From the NCBI RefSeq assembly GCF_022095675.1, contig NZ_JAHYSG010000131.1, forward strand, positions 1 through 32,469: a stretch of 32,469 nt of DNA, given 5' to 3'. Below are positions 1 through 8,091 of this stretch, in pieces. How positions within the stretch are numbered: position 1 is the first letter of the stretch; each line of letters begins with the position of its first letter. The notes under the pieces were generated by a model, which saw only the letters and a list, made by a program, of their open reading frames with translations, made no database searches and was not told the origin of the DNA. This stretch comes from Dactylosporangium sp. AC04546 (GTDB taxonomy: Bacteria; Actinomycetota; Actinomycetes; Mycobacteriales; Micromonosporaceae). A program made the translations under genes and the position numbers.

Positions 1-103
1 CCCCACGCCCCCGCCCGCCCTGGGCGGCGGCGGCGGTCAGCGGTACCAGTCGCGGAGGAGGCGCTGCAGGTCGGCGCCGCCCAGGGCGGGCGGGGGCGTG
101 GGG
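1..103. repeat. Perfect 29-bp inverted repeat around the SWIM gene stop
   Basis: Positions 1-29 are the exact reverse complement of 75-103, with a 45-nt centre. Pairing continues a few bases further inward with mismatches. The right arm codes for the last residues of the SWIM protein and the left arm lies beyond its stop codon, so the RNA of that gene would end in a very long GC hairpin. The repeat may continue left of the window. It could be a terminator without a U-tract or a fold-back duplication; an assembly artefact at the window edge cannot be excluded. Confidence 0.8.
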
Positions 104-891
104 AGCTGGCGCAGCAGGAGGTCGCGGTCGGTGGCCAGGGCCGGCTCGGGCTCGGTGACCGGAACCGGGGGCAGCCAGAAGCGCTCCGGCTCCACGTCCG
201 GCTCGGTCAGGCCGTCGAGCGCCCGTGCCGTGCCGGTGGGCTCCGGCGCCTCGACCACCGCGCCGCCCTCCGGGCCCGAGCCGCCCTCGGCGCCTTCGCC
301 ACCCGCGCGGAGGGCGCGCAGGCGGGCCAGCAGGTCGTCGCGGGAGCGGCCGCGCCAGCGCAGGATCAGGAACGGGTCGGCGTCGAAGCGCTCGGCGAGC
401 AGGTAGAACGTGGCCGCGAGGTGCTTGCACGGCACCGCGGCGTCAGGGCACGAGCAGCGCATCGCGAGGTCGGTGAACCGGGCCGGAAACAGCGGGGCGT
501 CCGCCGCGGCGAACACCCGCTCGACGTCCGGCGGCAGCTCCCCCGCCAGCAGCTTCGCGGCACCCAGCGCCTCACCGGCCAGCGCCGCCTCCACCCGGTC
601 CCACGCGTCGGGGGTCAGCTCGGCGAGGCCGACGCGCACCGCGTACGGCTGGGGGCGGGACCCCTGCACGGCCGCGGTGACCGTGCCGGGCTCGACGTCG
701 AGGCTGAGCACCTGGCCGGCGCGGGCGTAGTTGCGCCCGCGGGTCAGGCGGGTGCCGAGCGCGAAGGACTCCAGGACGGCCAGGAACCGCTTGGACCACC
801 AGGTCGAGCCGATCTCCCCGCGGGTGCTGCGGGCGCGGATGCCGCCCTCGACCCGGATCGTACGGCTCCCCCAGTAGTCCGGAGCCGTCAC
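37..891 (-). CDS. SWIM zinc-finger protein, partner of SNF2 helicase
   Basis: A 284-aa protein. The SWIM zinc-binding motif is visible as C146-x-C148-x6-C155-x-H157, followed by the usual AATFYLLAERFD helix. The N-terminal part (G8-R20, then TWWSKRFLAVLE at 30-41) is typical of actinobacterial SWIM proteins encoded beside SNF2 helicases, where the SWIM finger is thought to bind DNA or protein; the exact role is not established. The C-terminal third is acidic and proline-rich and probably disordered, ending in LQRLLRDWYR. I chose the GTG at 891 because it overlaps the stop of the upstream YciI gene by 4 bp (GTGA), giving translational coupling. A longer in-frame extension to 1104 lies inside the YciI gene and has shadow-like composition. 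The 3' end lies inside a 29-bp inverted repeat. Confidence 0.85.
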   Translation of the reverse strand: MTAPDYWGSRTIRVEGGIRARSTRGEIGSTWWSKRFLAVLESFALGTRLTRGRNYARAGQVLSLDVEPGTVTAAVQGSRPQPYAVRVGLAELTPDAWDRVEAALAGEALGAAKLLAGELPPDVERVFAAADAPLFPARFTDLAMRCSCPDAAVPCKHLAATFYLLAERFDADPFLILRWRGRSRDDLLARLRALRAGGEGAEGGSGPEGGAVVEAPEPTGTARALDGLTEPDVEPERFWLPPVPVTEPEPALATDRDLLLRQLPTPPPALGGADLQRLLRDWYR

Positions 892-1175
892 GCCTGCATC
901 CGCTCCAGGCCGGGCGCGACGCGGCGGGCCGCGAACTCCACGATCGAGTACTCCGCGAGGCCCTTCTGCTGGAACGGGTCGAGCGCCAGCCGGGCCTCCA
1001 GTTCGGGCCGCTCCAGGCCGGCGGCCAGGATCACCCCGCCGGTGCGCGGCACCATCGCGCCCGAGGCGACGAACACGCCGTCCTCGAACTGCCCGTCGAC
1101 CCACTCGCGGTGGTCGTCCATGGCCTCGTCGATGCGGTCGAGGTCAGCGACATAGCTCAGCGTGATCACGAACAC
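888..1175 (-). CDS. YciI-like protein
   Basis: A 95-aa protein of the YciI/YCII dimeric alpha-beta-barrel superfamily. It has the family pattern of a first strand MFVITLSYVADLDRID, a D-DHREWVDGQFEDGVFVASGAMVPR segment, and an LALDPFQQKGLAEYSIVEF segment. The conserved H22 and the DPF motif match the family, but the reaction cannot be deduced. It sits between the SNF2 helicase gene (stop 17 nt upstream) and the SWIM gene (4-bp overlap), so it is co-transcribed with SWIM. The start is GTG with no Shine-Dalgarno. A TAGACT -10 box ends 6 nt before it, which suggests a leaderless mRNA starting at the end of the helicase gene. Confidence 0.85.
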   Translation of the reverse strand: MFVITLSYVADLDRIDEAMDDHREWVDGQFEDGVFVASGAMVPRTGGVILAAGLERPELEARLALDPFQQKGLAEYSIVEFAARRVAPGLERMQA

Positions 1176-1181
1176 CGACGC

Positions 1182-1187
1182 AGTCTA
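1182..1187 (-). promoter_or_regulatory. -10 box TAGACT, leaderless YciI-SWIM mRNA
   Basis: TAGACT on the minus strand fits TANNNT and leaves 6 nt to the GTG at 1175. No ribosome-binding site precedes that GTG. The -35 region, inside the helicase gene end, is not recognisable. Confidence 0.5.
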
Positions 1188-1191
1188 TCCG

Positions 1192-4149
1192 TCACTCCAC
1201 CACGGCGCCCGGTTCGAGGGCCAGCAGCGAGCGCAGCTCGGTGGTGGACAGCTCGGTGAGCCACTGCTCGCCGGCGCCCACGATGCGGGCGGCGAGGCCG
1301 CGCTTGTCGTGGATCATGGCGGCGATCTTCTCCTCGACCGTGCCCGCCGTGACGAACTTGCGCACCTGGACCGCCCGGCGCTGGCCGATCCGGAAGGCGC
1401 GGTCGGTGGCCTGGTCCTCGACGGCCGGGTTCCACCAGCGGTCGACGTGCACGACGTGGTTGGCGGCGGTGAGTGTCAGGCCGGTGCCGCCCGCCTTCAG
1501 CGACAGCACGAAGATCGGCGGCGCGGCCGGGTCGGCCGACTGGAACCGGGCGACGAGCGCGTCGCGGGACGCCTTCGGCAGGCCGCCGTGCAGGAACGCG
1601 ACCTCGCGGCCGAACCGGGCCGACAGGTGGGCCCGTAGCATGCCGCCGAACTCCGCGTACTGCGTGAAGATCAGCGCGCGCTCACCCGCCGCGAGCACCT
1701 CGTCGAGGATCTCCTCCAGCCGGGCCAGCTTGCCGCTGCGGCCGGCGAGCCGGCTGCCGTCGCGCAGCGCCTGCGCCGGGTGGTTGCACACCTGCTTGAG
1801 CCGGGTCATGGTGGCCAGCACCAGGCCGCGGCGCTCGATGCCCTCGCTGCGCTCGATCCGGGCCAGCATGTCGTCGACGACGGCCTGGTACAGCGACGCC
1901 TGCTCCCGCGTCAGGTTGCACAGGACGTCCATCTCCAGCTTCTCCGGCAGGTCGGCGATGATGCCCTTGTCGGTCTTGACCCTCCGCAGCACGAACGGCT
2001 GGGTGATCCGCCGCAGCCGGGCCGCCGCCTCCTCGTCGCCGAACCGCTCGACCGGCTCGGCGAAGCGCTCCCGGAACTTCGTCGCGGTGCCGAGCAGGCC
2101 CGGGTTGGCGAAGTCCATGATCGACCACAGGTCGGCCAGCCGGTTCTCGACGGGCGTGCCGGTGACCGCGACACGGTGGCGCGCCGGCAGCTGCCGGACC
2201 GCGACCGACTGCTTCGTCGCCGCGTTCTTCACCGCCTGCGCCTCGTCGAGGACGAGCCGGTGCCAGCGCAGCGCCTTGAGCGCGGCGGCGTCGCGGGCGG
2301 CGATCGAGTAGGTGGTGATGACCAGGTCGGACTCCGCGACCGCGGCCCGGAACGCCGCGCCGCGGGCCCGCTCGGCGCCGTGGTGGACGTGCACGCGCAG
2401 CCCGGGCGCGAACTTGGCGGCCTCCCGCTGCCAGTTGCCGACCAGCGACATCGGGCAGACGAGCAGGGTCGGGCCGGGCGCCTTGCCGGCGATGAGGGCG
2501 AGCAGCTGGACGGTCTTGCCCAGACCCATGTCGTCGGCCAGGATGCCGCCGAGGCCGGCGTGCTCGAGGAAGCCGAGCCAGTTGAGCCCGCGCTGCTGGT
2601 ACGGGCGGAGCTCGCCGGCGAACCCGTCGGGCACGTCGAGGTGGCCGATGCGCAGCTCCGTCTCCCCCGACAGCAGATCGCCGAGCCAGCCGTCGGCGGT
2701 GATGCCGGTGACCGGCAGGCCGCCCGGGCCCTCGTCGGCCCCGCCGGCGAGGTGCAGCAGGTCGGCGACGGTGAGCTCGGTCTGTTCGGCCCGCTGGCGC
2801 AGGATCTCCAGGCCGGCCGCAAGCCGCCGTGGGTCGAGCTCGACCCACTGGCCGCGCAGGTTGACCAGCGGTGCCTTGAGGTCGGTGAGGCGGCGCAGCT
2901 CGTCCTGGGTGAGCGGCTCGTCGCCGATCGCCAGGTCCCAGCGGTAGTCGACGACGGCGGCGAGGCCGAGCGCGCTGCCCGTGTCGACGGTGCCCGGGGC
3001 GGTCGCCGTCGACGACCGCGCGGTGAGCTTCAGCCCGAGCCGGGCCGACGCCTTGCGCCACCAGCCGGGCAGCAGCAGGCCGAAGCCGGCGGCGGCCAGC
3101 AGCGGCGCGTACTCGCTGAGCATCCGGTGGGCGCCGGCCGCGTCGAGCTCCAGTTCGGCCGGGCGGGCGGTGCGCAGGGCGTCCTCGATCTCCGGGTACA
3201 GGCGGCTGGCCCGGCCCAGCTCGGCCAGCAGCGTCTCCTGGGGTGCGGGGATGTGCCCCTGGAGGTCGGTCAGCGCGCCGCGCGAGCGCCAGACCCGGTC
3301 GGCGCCGACGACGAGGCTGGGCTCGTCGGCGGCCTGCAGCGCGAACTCCAGCCGCCACGGCGCGGTGTCAAGGTCCTCGGCCGGCTCGACGAGCCGGAAG
3401 CAGGCCCGGACCGCGCCGCCGACCGCGTCACGCTGCCAGGCGGCGAGCTCGGCGCGCAGGACGGCGAGGTCGCCGCGGACCTTCCGGTCCCGGCCGGTGA
3501 GCCGCGCGACCCAGGCACCGGCGGCGCCGGGCACCTGATGACGCGGGGCGGGCAGCGCGTCGCGGGCGGCCGCGTCGACGAACAGGTCGAGCACCTCGGT
3601 CAGCACCCGGGCCCGCGGGCGGTCGCCGTCGAGGGCGGCCTGCGGGAGGGCGAGCGCCAGCTGGCGGGTGTAGGCGGCGTCCCGGCCGGTGAGCACCGGC
3701 AGCCAGCGGGCCTCGTCGGCGACCAGGCCGGGCAGCAGGCGCCCGCGCGCGACGAGGCCGGCGGCGAAGGTGGCGACGGCGGCGAACCAGCGGGTCGTCT
3801 CGCCCAGCACCAGGTCGTCGCCGGCGAGCCCGCCGAGCGAGCGCAGCAGCCCGACCGCGTCGTCGGGCGCGTAGGCGACCGTCTCGACGGCCCAGTCGCG
3901 CAGCTCCAGCCTGCCGGTCGGCGGCTCGGCGGCGACCGACGGCGAGGGCTCGGGCAGGCCGCCGCGGGTCGGCAGCCGCAGGGTGCGCACCGCGGCCACG
4001 CCGGCGTCGCCGTCGAGACTCAGCCCACGCACCGCGAACGGGTGCGGCGCCACGTGGGCCCGCGAGCGGGTCGGCGCCGCCGGGAGCGTCCCGTCCTCGG
4101 CCCACAGGCAGAGCCGGGCGTCCGCCCAGAGCGCATGGACCACGAGCAC
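1192..4149 (-). CDS. SNF2-family DEAD/DEAH-box helicase
   Basis: A 985-aa Swi2/Snf2-type ATPase that should translocate on double-stranded DNA. The first ~480 residues are the family-specific bacterial SNF2 N-terminal region. The SNF2_N domain follows: Walker A DDMGLGKT (K545), motif II DEAQ (635-638), motif III VTGTPVENRL. The C-terminal helicase domain has FTQYAEF, FLHGGLPKASRDALVARFQ and the SLKAGGTGLTLTAANHVVH...WWNPAVEDQATDRAFRIGQ signature. This architecture matches mycobacterial HelZ-type proteins, usually found next to a SWIM protein gene, as here. Function in vivo (nucleoid remodelling, repair or defence) is not shown by the sequence. The start is GTG with no Shine-Dalgarno; TAGGCT lies 6 nt upstream, suggesting leaderless translation. 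Confidence 0.93.
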   Translation of the reverse strand: MLVVHALWADARLCLWAEDGTLPAAPTRSRAHVAPHPFAVRGLSLDGDAGVAAVRTLRLPTRGGLPEPSPSVAAEPPTGRLELRDWAVETVAYAPDDAVGLLRSLGGLAGDDLVLGETTRWFAAVATFAAGLVARGRLLPGLVADEARWLPVLTGRDAAYTRQLALALPQAALDGDRPRARVLTEVLDLFVDAAARDALPAPRHQVPGAAGAWVARLTGRDRKVRGDLAVLRAELAAWQRDAVGGAVRACFRLVEPAEDLDTAPWRLEFALQAADEPSLVVGADRVWRSRGALTDLQGHIPAPQETLLAELGRASRLYPEIEDALRTARPAELELDAAGAHRMLSEYAPLLAAAGFGLLLPGWWRKASARLGLKLTARSSTATAPGTVDTGSALGLAAVVDYRWDLAIGDEPLTQDELRRLTDLKAPLVNLRGQWVELDPRRLAAGLEILRQRAEQTELTVADLLHLAGGADEGPGGLPVTGITADGWLGDLLSGETELRIGHLDVPDGFAGELRPYQQRGLNWLGFLEHAGLGGILADDMGLGKTVQLLALIAGKAPGPTLLVCPMSLVGNWQREAAKFAPGLRVHVHHGAERARGAAFRAAVAESDLVITTYSIAARDAAALKALRWHRLVLDEAQAVKNAATKQSVAVRQLPARHRVAVTGTPVENRLADLWSIMDFANPGLLGTATKFRERFAEPVERFGDEEAAARLRRITQPFVLRRVKTDKGIIADLPEKLEMDVLCNLTREQASLYQAVVDDMLARIERSEGIERRGLVLATMTRLKQVCNHPAQALRDGSRLAGRSGKLARLEEILDEVLAAGERALIFTQYAEFGGMLRAHLSARFGREVAFLHGGLPKASRDALVARFQSADPAAPPIFVLSLKAGGTGLTLTAANHVVHVDRWWNPAVEDQATDRAFRIGQRRAVQVRKFVTAGTVEEKIAAMIHDKRGLAARIVGAGEQWLTELSTTELRSLLALEPGAVVE

Positions 4150-4155
4150 GTCGGA

Positions 4156-4161
4156 AGCCTA
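4156..4161 (-). promoter_or_regulatory. -10 box TAGGCT, leaderless SNF2 gene
   Basis: TAGGCT on the minus strand, then 6 nt, then GTG at 4149. The spacing equals that of the YciI gene. No -35 consensus is evident; the position where it should lie overlaps the inverted repeat at 4176-4189. Confidence 0.5.
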
Positions 4162-4175
4162 GTCCAGCCGCCACA

Positions 4176-4189
4176 TCAGGAACTCCTGA
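4176..4189. promoter_or_regulatory. Inverted repeat TCAGGA-AC-TCCTGA
   Basis: A perfect 6-2-6 palindrome in the divergent spacer between the SNF2 helicase and acylase genes. It covers the expected -35 position of the helicase promoter, so it may be an operator. No regulator can be named. Confidence 0.4.
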
Positions 4190-4216
4190 ACCTCTATTCA
4201 GCGATACGTGTCGTTG

Positions 4217-4230
4217 TTACCATCCGGTAA
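4217..4230. promoter_or_regulatory. Inverted repeat TTACC-ATCC-GGTAA
   Basis: A 5-4-5 inverted repeat about 50 nt upstream of the acylase start. It overlaps TACCAT (4218-4223), a possible -10 box for the plus strand. Operator or promoter function is inference only. Confidence 0.25.
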
Positions 4231-4277
4231 TCCGAGTCACTTTCACGTTGACTCGCCACCCCCGGAAGGGATCCGCC

Positions 4278-7200
4278 ATGTCCCGATCCGTAGTCAAACG
4301 CGCCCTGGCGGCGCTCCTGCTCACCGCCGGTGTCCTCGTGGCGCTGCCCGCCCCGGTACAGGCGGCCGTCCTGGCGCCGACCGACTACTGCCTCGACGAG
4401 TGCGACGACATCCTGCCGCCAGGCCAGAACGGCAACGCCACGCTCGCCGACATCCTGGCCCACCAGGCCCTCGGGTTCCGCCCGGCGCACTCCGCCGACC
4501 AGCTCGGCAAGTACGCGAACCTCGTCTCGGCGTACACCGGCCTCACCACCGAGCAGATCGACCGCTTCTACAACGACGCCTCGTTCGGCGTGCCCGCCGG
4601 CCAGGTCGAGCGCAGCTACAGCCCGCGCGCCGACGTGACGATCGTGCGGGACAAGACCCTCGGCGTACCGCACGTGACCGGCACAACGCGGGCCGGCACG
4701 ATGTTCGGCGCCGGCTACGCCGGGGCGGAGGACCGGCTGTTCGTCATGGACCTGCTGCGGCGGGTCGGCCGCGGGCAGCTCACGCCGTTCGCCGGCGGCG
4801 CGCCCGGCAACCGCGAGCTGGAGCAGTCGATCTGGCGCAACGCCCCGTACACCGAGGCCGACCTCCAGGCGCAGGTCGCCGCGCTGCAGTCGAAGGGCCC
4901 GCGGGGCGCGCAGCTCTACGCGGACGTCCAGCAGTACATCGCGGGCATCAACGCCTACATCGCGGCCTGCATGTCCGGCCGCAACTGCCCCGGCGAGTAC
5001 GTGCTGACCGGCCACCTCGACGCGATCACCAACGCGGGCGGGCCGGAGCCGTTCCAGATGACCGACCTCATCGCGATCGCCGGGGTCGTCGGCGGCCTGT
5101 TCGGCGGCGGCGGGGGCGGCGAGGTCGAGTCGGCGCTGGTGCGGGTCACCGCGCGGGCCCGCTACGGCGCCGTCGAGGGCGACCGCCTGTGGACCGCCTT
5201 CCGGTCGCAGAACGACGAGGAGGCGACGCTGACCCTGCACGCCGGGCAGACCTTCCCGTACGGCGCCGCCGACCCGGACGCGGCCGGCGTGGCCCTGCCC
5301 GACCAGGGCAGCGTCACCGCGCAGCCGGTGGTGTTCAACCCGTCCGGCTCGGCGACGACCACCGCCGGCCTCGCGCCGGGCGCGGCCACGAAACGCGGCA
5401 TGTCCAACGCGGTCGTGGTCGACGCCGCCCACTCGGCGACCGGCAACCCGATCGCCGTCTTCGGGCCGCAGACCGGCTACTTCTCCCCGCAGCTGCTCAT
5501 GCTCCAGGAGCTGCAGGGCCCGGGCATCAGCGCGCACGGCGTGGCGTTCGCCGGCCTGAACCTCTACGTGCTGCTCGGCCGCGGGCAGGACTACGCGTGG
5601 AGCGCCACCTCGGCCGAGCAGGACATCACCGACACCTACGCGGTGCCCCTGTGCAACGTCGACGGCTCCCCGGCGACCCGCGCGTCGGAGGCCTACCTGT
5701 TCCGGGGCGCGTGCACGCCGATGGAGAAGCTCACCCGGACCAACGCGTGGACCCCGACGGTCGCGGACTCCACGCCCGCCGGGTCGTACCAGCTGACCAC
5801 GTTCCGCACGAAGTACGGGCTGGTCGCCTGGCGCGGCGCGGTCGGCGGGCAGCCGGTGGCGTTCACCCAGCTGCGCTCCACCTACCGGCACGAGGCCGAC
5901 TCGGCGATCGGGTTCCAGGCGTTCAACGACCCGGCCGCGATGGGCTCGGCGTCCGCGTTCGTCACCGCGGCCTCCGACGTGGGCTACGCGTTCAACTGGT
6001 TCTACGTGAACGCGGCCGAGACCGGGTACTTCAACTCCGGCAGCAACCCGGTGCGCAAGGCCGGGGCGAACCCGAACCTGCCGACGAAGGCGGAGGCCGC
6101 CTACGAGTGGTCGGGCTGGAACCCCGACACGAACACCGCCGACTACGCGCCGGTCGCCCAGCACCCGCAGTCGACCGGGCAGGACTACTTCGTCAGCTGG
6201 AACAACAAGCAGGCGGCCGGGTTCAGCGCGGCCGACGGCAACTTCAGCTTCGGCGCCGTGCACCGCGCCGACCTGCTGGACCGGCGGGTGCGCGCGGCCC
6301 TGGCCAACAACGCCAAGCTCGACCGGGCCGGCGTGGTGCGCCTCGTGGAGGACGCCGCCGTCACCGACCTGCGGGCCGAGGCCCTGCTGCCGGAGCTGCT
6401 GCGGATCCTCGGCGGCAGCGGCGGTCCCGACGTCGCGAAGCTGGCGGCGTGGCAGGCCGCCGGGGCCAAGCGGGTCGAGACGACGCCGGGTTCCCATGTG
6501 TACCTCCACGCCGACGCGATCCGGATCTTCGACGCCTGGTGGCCGCGGCTGGTCGACGCCACCTTCCGGCCGGGGCTGGGCGACGACGTCTACGCCGCGC
6601 TGACCGGGGCGCTCCAGATCGACGAGTCGCCGTCGGGGTACACCGGCCCGACCAGCGCCGGCTCGCTGAACCAGAGCCAGAGCCACAAGGGCTCGGCGTT
6701 CCAGTACGGCTGGTGGGGCTACCTCGACAAGGACCTCCGCACGGTCCTCGGCGACCCGGTGCGCAGCGGCCTCGGCCGCACGTACTGCGGCGGCGGCGAC
6801 CTCGCCGCCTGCCGGCAGGTGCTGACGACCACCCTCGCGGCGGCCGCTGCACAGCCCGCGACCACCACCTACCCCGGCGACGAGGACTGCGCCGCCGGCG
6901 ACCAGTGGTGCGCGGACACGATCATCCAGTCGCCGCTCGGCGGGATCACGCACGACAAGATCTCGTGGCAGAACCGGCCGACGTACCAGCAGGCGGTCTC
7001 GTTCCCGGCCCGGCGCGGCGACAGCATCGCGAACCTGGCCCAGGGCCGCAGCGTCTCGGCCAACGGCACGTTCATCGGCTACTCCGCGGGGGCGGCCGTC
7101 GACGGCGACCCGACCACGCGGTGGAGCAGCTGGTGGACCGACAACCAGTCGATCACCGTCGACCTCGGGTCGGCCCGCACGGTGCGCCGGGTCATCCTGC

Positions 7201-7412
7201 GCTGGGAGGCGGCGTACGGGTCGCGGTACCGCATCGAGGCCTCTTCGAACGGCAGCTCCTGGACCGCCGTGTCGACCGTCGACGCCGGCAACGGCGGCAC
7301 CGACAGCGTGGTGTTCGCCCCGGTGACCGCCCGCTACGTGCGGATGGCCGGGGTCGACCGGGCCACCGACTGGGGCTACTCCCTGTGGGAGCTGGAGGTG
7401 TATGCGCGGTGA
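4278..7412 (+). CDS. Secreted penicillin acylase-family hydrolase with F5/8 type C domain
   Basis: A 1044-aa Ntn-hydrolase of the penicillin acylase (S45) family, which cleaves amide bonds such as those of acyl-homoserine lactones, beta-lactam side chains or lipopeptides. A signal peptide (MSRSVVKRALAALLLTAGVL...VQA) precedes the alpha region. The probable autoproteolysis site is G-M-S-N-A with nucleophile Ser376, which would become the new N-terminus of the beta chain. After the hydrolase, residues ~920-1044 form a discoidin (F5/8 type C, CBM32-like) domain beginning NLAQGRSVSANG and ending YSLWELEVYAR, probably for binding glycans or surfaces. ATG 4278 is preceded by GGAAGGG at 8 nt; an in-frame TTG 30 nt upstream is less likely. 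The substrate is not predictable. The gene stands alone, divergent from the helicase. Confidence 0.88.
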   Translation: MSRSVVKRALAALLLTAGVLVALPAPVQAAVLAPTDYCLDECDDILPPGQNGNATLADILAHQALGFRPAHSADQLGKYANLVSAYTGLTTEQIDRFYNDASFGVPAGQVERSYSPRADVTIVRDKTLGVPHVTGTTRAGTMFGAGYAGAEDRLFVMDLLRRVGRGQLTPFAGGAPGNRELEQSIWRNAPYTEADLQAQVAALQSKGPRGAQLYADVQQYIAGINAYIAACMSGRNCPGEYVLTGHLDAITNAGGPEPFQMTDLIAIAGVVGGLFGGGGGGEVESALVRVTARARYGAVEGDRLWTAFRSQNDEEATLTLHAGQTFPYGAADPDAAGVALPDQGSVTAQPVVFNPSGSATTTAGLAPGAATKRGMSNAVVVDAAHSATGNPIAVFGPQTGYFSPQLLMLQELQGPGISAHGVAFAGLNLYVLLGRGQDYAWSATSAEQDITDTYAVPLCNVDGSPATRASEAYLFRGACTPMEKLTRTNAWTPTVADSTPAGSYQLTTFRTKYGLVAWRGAVGGQPVAFTQLRSTYRHEADSAIGFQAFNDPAAMGSASAFVTAASDVGYAFNWFYVNAAETGYFNSGSNPVRKAGANPNLPTKAEAAYEWSGWNPDTNTADYAPVAQHPQSTGQDYFVSWNNKQAAGFSAADGNFSFGAVHRADLLDRRVRAALANNAKLDRAGVVRLVEDAAVTDLRAEALLPELLRILGGSGGPDVAKLAAWQAAGAKRVETTPGSHVYLHADAIRIFDAWWPRLVDATFRPGLGDDVYAALTGALQIDESPSGYTGPTSAGSLNQSQSHKGSAFQYGWWGYLDKDLRTVLGDPVRSGLGRTYCGGGDLAACRQVLTTTLAAAAAQPATTTYPGDEDCAAGDQWCADTIIQSPLGGITHDKISWQNRPTYQQAVSFPARRGDSIANLAQGRSVSANGTFIGYSAGAAVDGDPTTRWSSWWTDNQSITVDLGSARTVRRVILRWEAAYGSRYRIEASSNGSSWTAVSTVDAGNGGTDSVVFAPVTARYVRMAGVDRATDWGYSLWELEVYAR

Positions 7413-7417
7413 CGTCC

Positions 7418-7448
7418 GGGCGCGCCGGCCTCACGGGCCGGCGCGTCC
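7418..7448. terminator. GC hairpin between convergent genes
   Basis: A 13-bp stem (7418-7430 with 7436-7448, one G-U pair) and 5-nt loop, starting 6 nt after the acylase stop. There is no U-tract. It sits between the convergent acylase and ATPase genes and may act for both. Confidence 0.6.
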
Positions 7449-7481
7449 CAGGCGGCCCAGGTGAGCTGCTCCCCCGCCGGG

Positions 7482-8012
7482 TCAATTCGGGGATTCGCTC
7501 CATTCGGCAATCAGCGCACCGACGTGGTCGGCGACCTCCTCGGGGTCGAGATCGTCGGTGTCGACGACCGCGCCGGCGCCGCGCAGGTCGTGTCGGGCGA
7601 CGAGGTACGCACCGACGTGGTCCATGCCCCAGCCGGGCGGGCCGGGCGCCTCGTCGGCCTCGATCCGCTCCACGAGCACCGGGGCCGAGGCGTCGAGCAG
7701 GACATGGTGGACCTGGTGGCCGCGGGCGCGCAGGCCGCCGAGGAGCTCGTCGAGGTACCGCCGGCGCAGGACCGTCATCGGCACGAGCAACGGGTCGGCC
7801 CCGCGCGCCTGCCAGGCGGCCGCGGCCACGGTCGCCGCCCGCCACGCGGGCAGGTCCTGGTGGTCGCCGTGGTTGAGCAGACCGGCGGCGCGTTTGAGCA
7901 CCCACCCGACGCGCTCGGCGTCGAACGCCCGGGCCTTCGGCAGCCGGCGGCACAGCTCGGCGGTGACCGTCGCCTTGCCGACACCGAACGGCCCGTTGAT
8001 CCAGACGATCAC
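7482..8012 (-). CDS. TmrB-like P-loop ATPase/kinase
   Basis: A 176-aa single-domain P-loop protein. The start VIVWINGPFGVGKAT is characteristic of the TmrB/AAA_33 group, small nucleotide-binding proteins including the tunicamycin-resistance protein TmrB. The Walker A lysine is K13, but the following residue is Ala rather than Ser/Thr (GKAT), a mild oddity. Later segments VHHVLLDASAPVLVERIEADE and the C-terminal DTDDLDPEEVADHV fit a nucleoside or small-molecule kinase fold. GTG at 8012 has GGAGGG 6 nt upstream; in-frame extensions further up read into the region of the divergent gene. Substrate unknown. Confidence 0.8.
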   Translation of the reverse strand: MIVWINGPFGVGKATVTAELCRRLPKARAFDAERVGWVLKRAAGLLNHGDHQDLPAWRAATVAAAAWQARGADPLLVPMTVLRRRYLDELLGGLRARGHQVHHVLLDASAPVLVERIEADEAPGPPGWGMDHVGAYLVARHDLRGAGAVVDTDDLDPEEVADHVGALIAEWSESPN

Positions 8013-8091
8013 CGCGGCTCCCTCCGTCGCTTCCAGGATTTTCGCAGGCGCCACGGAGGGCGGTACCAGTCCCGGGCGGCATAAATGAGAC

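Noticed and set aside
1780..4230. An 816-codon plus-strand open frame opposite the SNF2 helicase gene
   Set aside because: Composition is typical of antisense third-position bias, and the helicase motifs on the minus strand are unmistakable.
4194..6953. A 919-codon minus-strand open frame opposite the penicillin acylase gene
   Set aside because: It is an antisense shadow of a GC-rich gene: Arg/Gly/Val-rich composition, no domain and no ribosome-binding site, while the plus strand has a signal peptide and clear domains.
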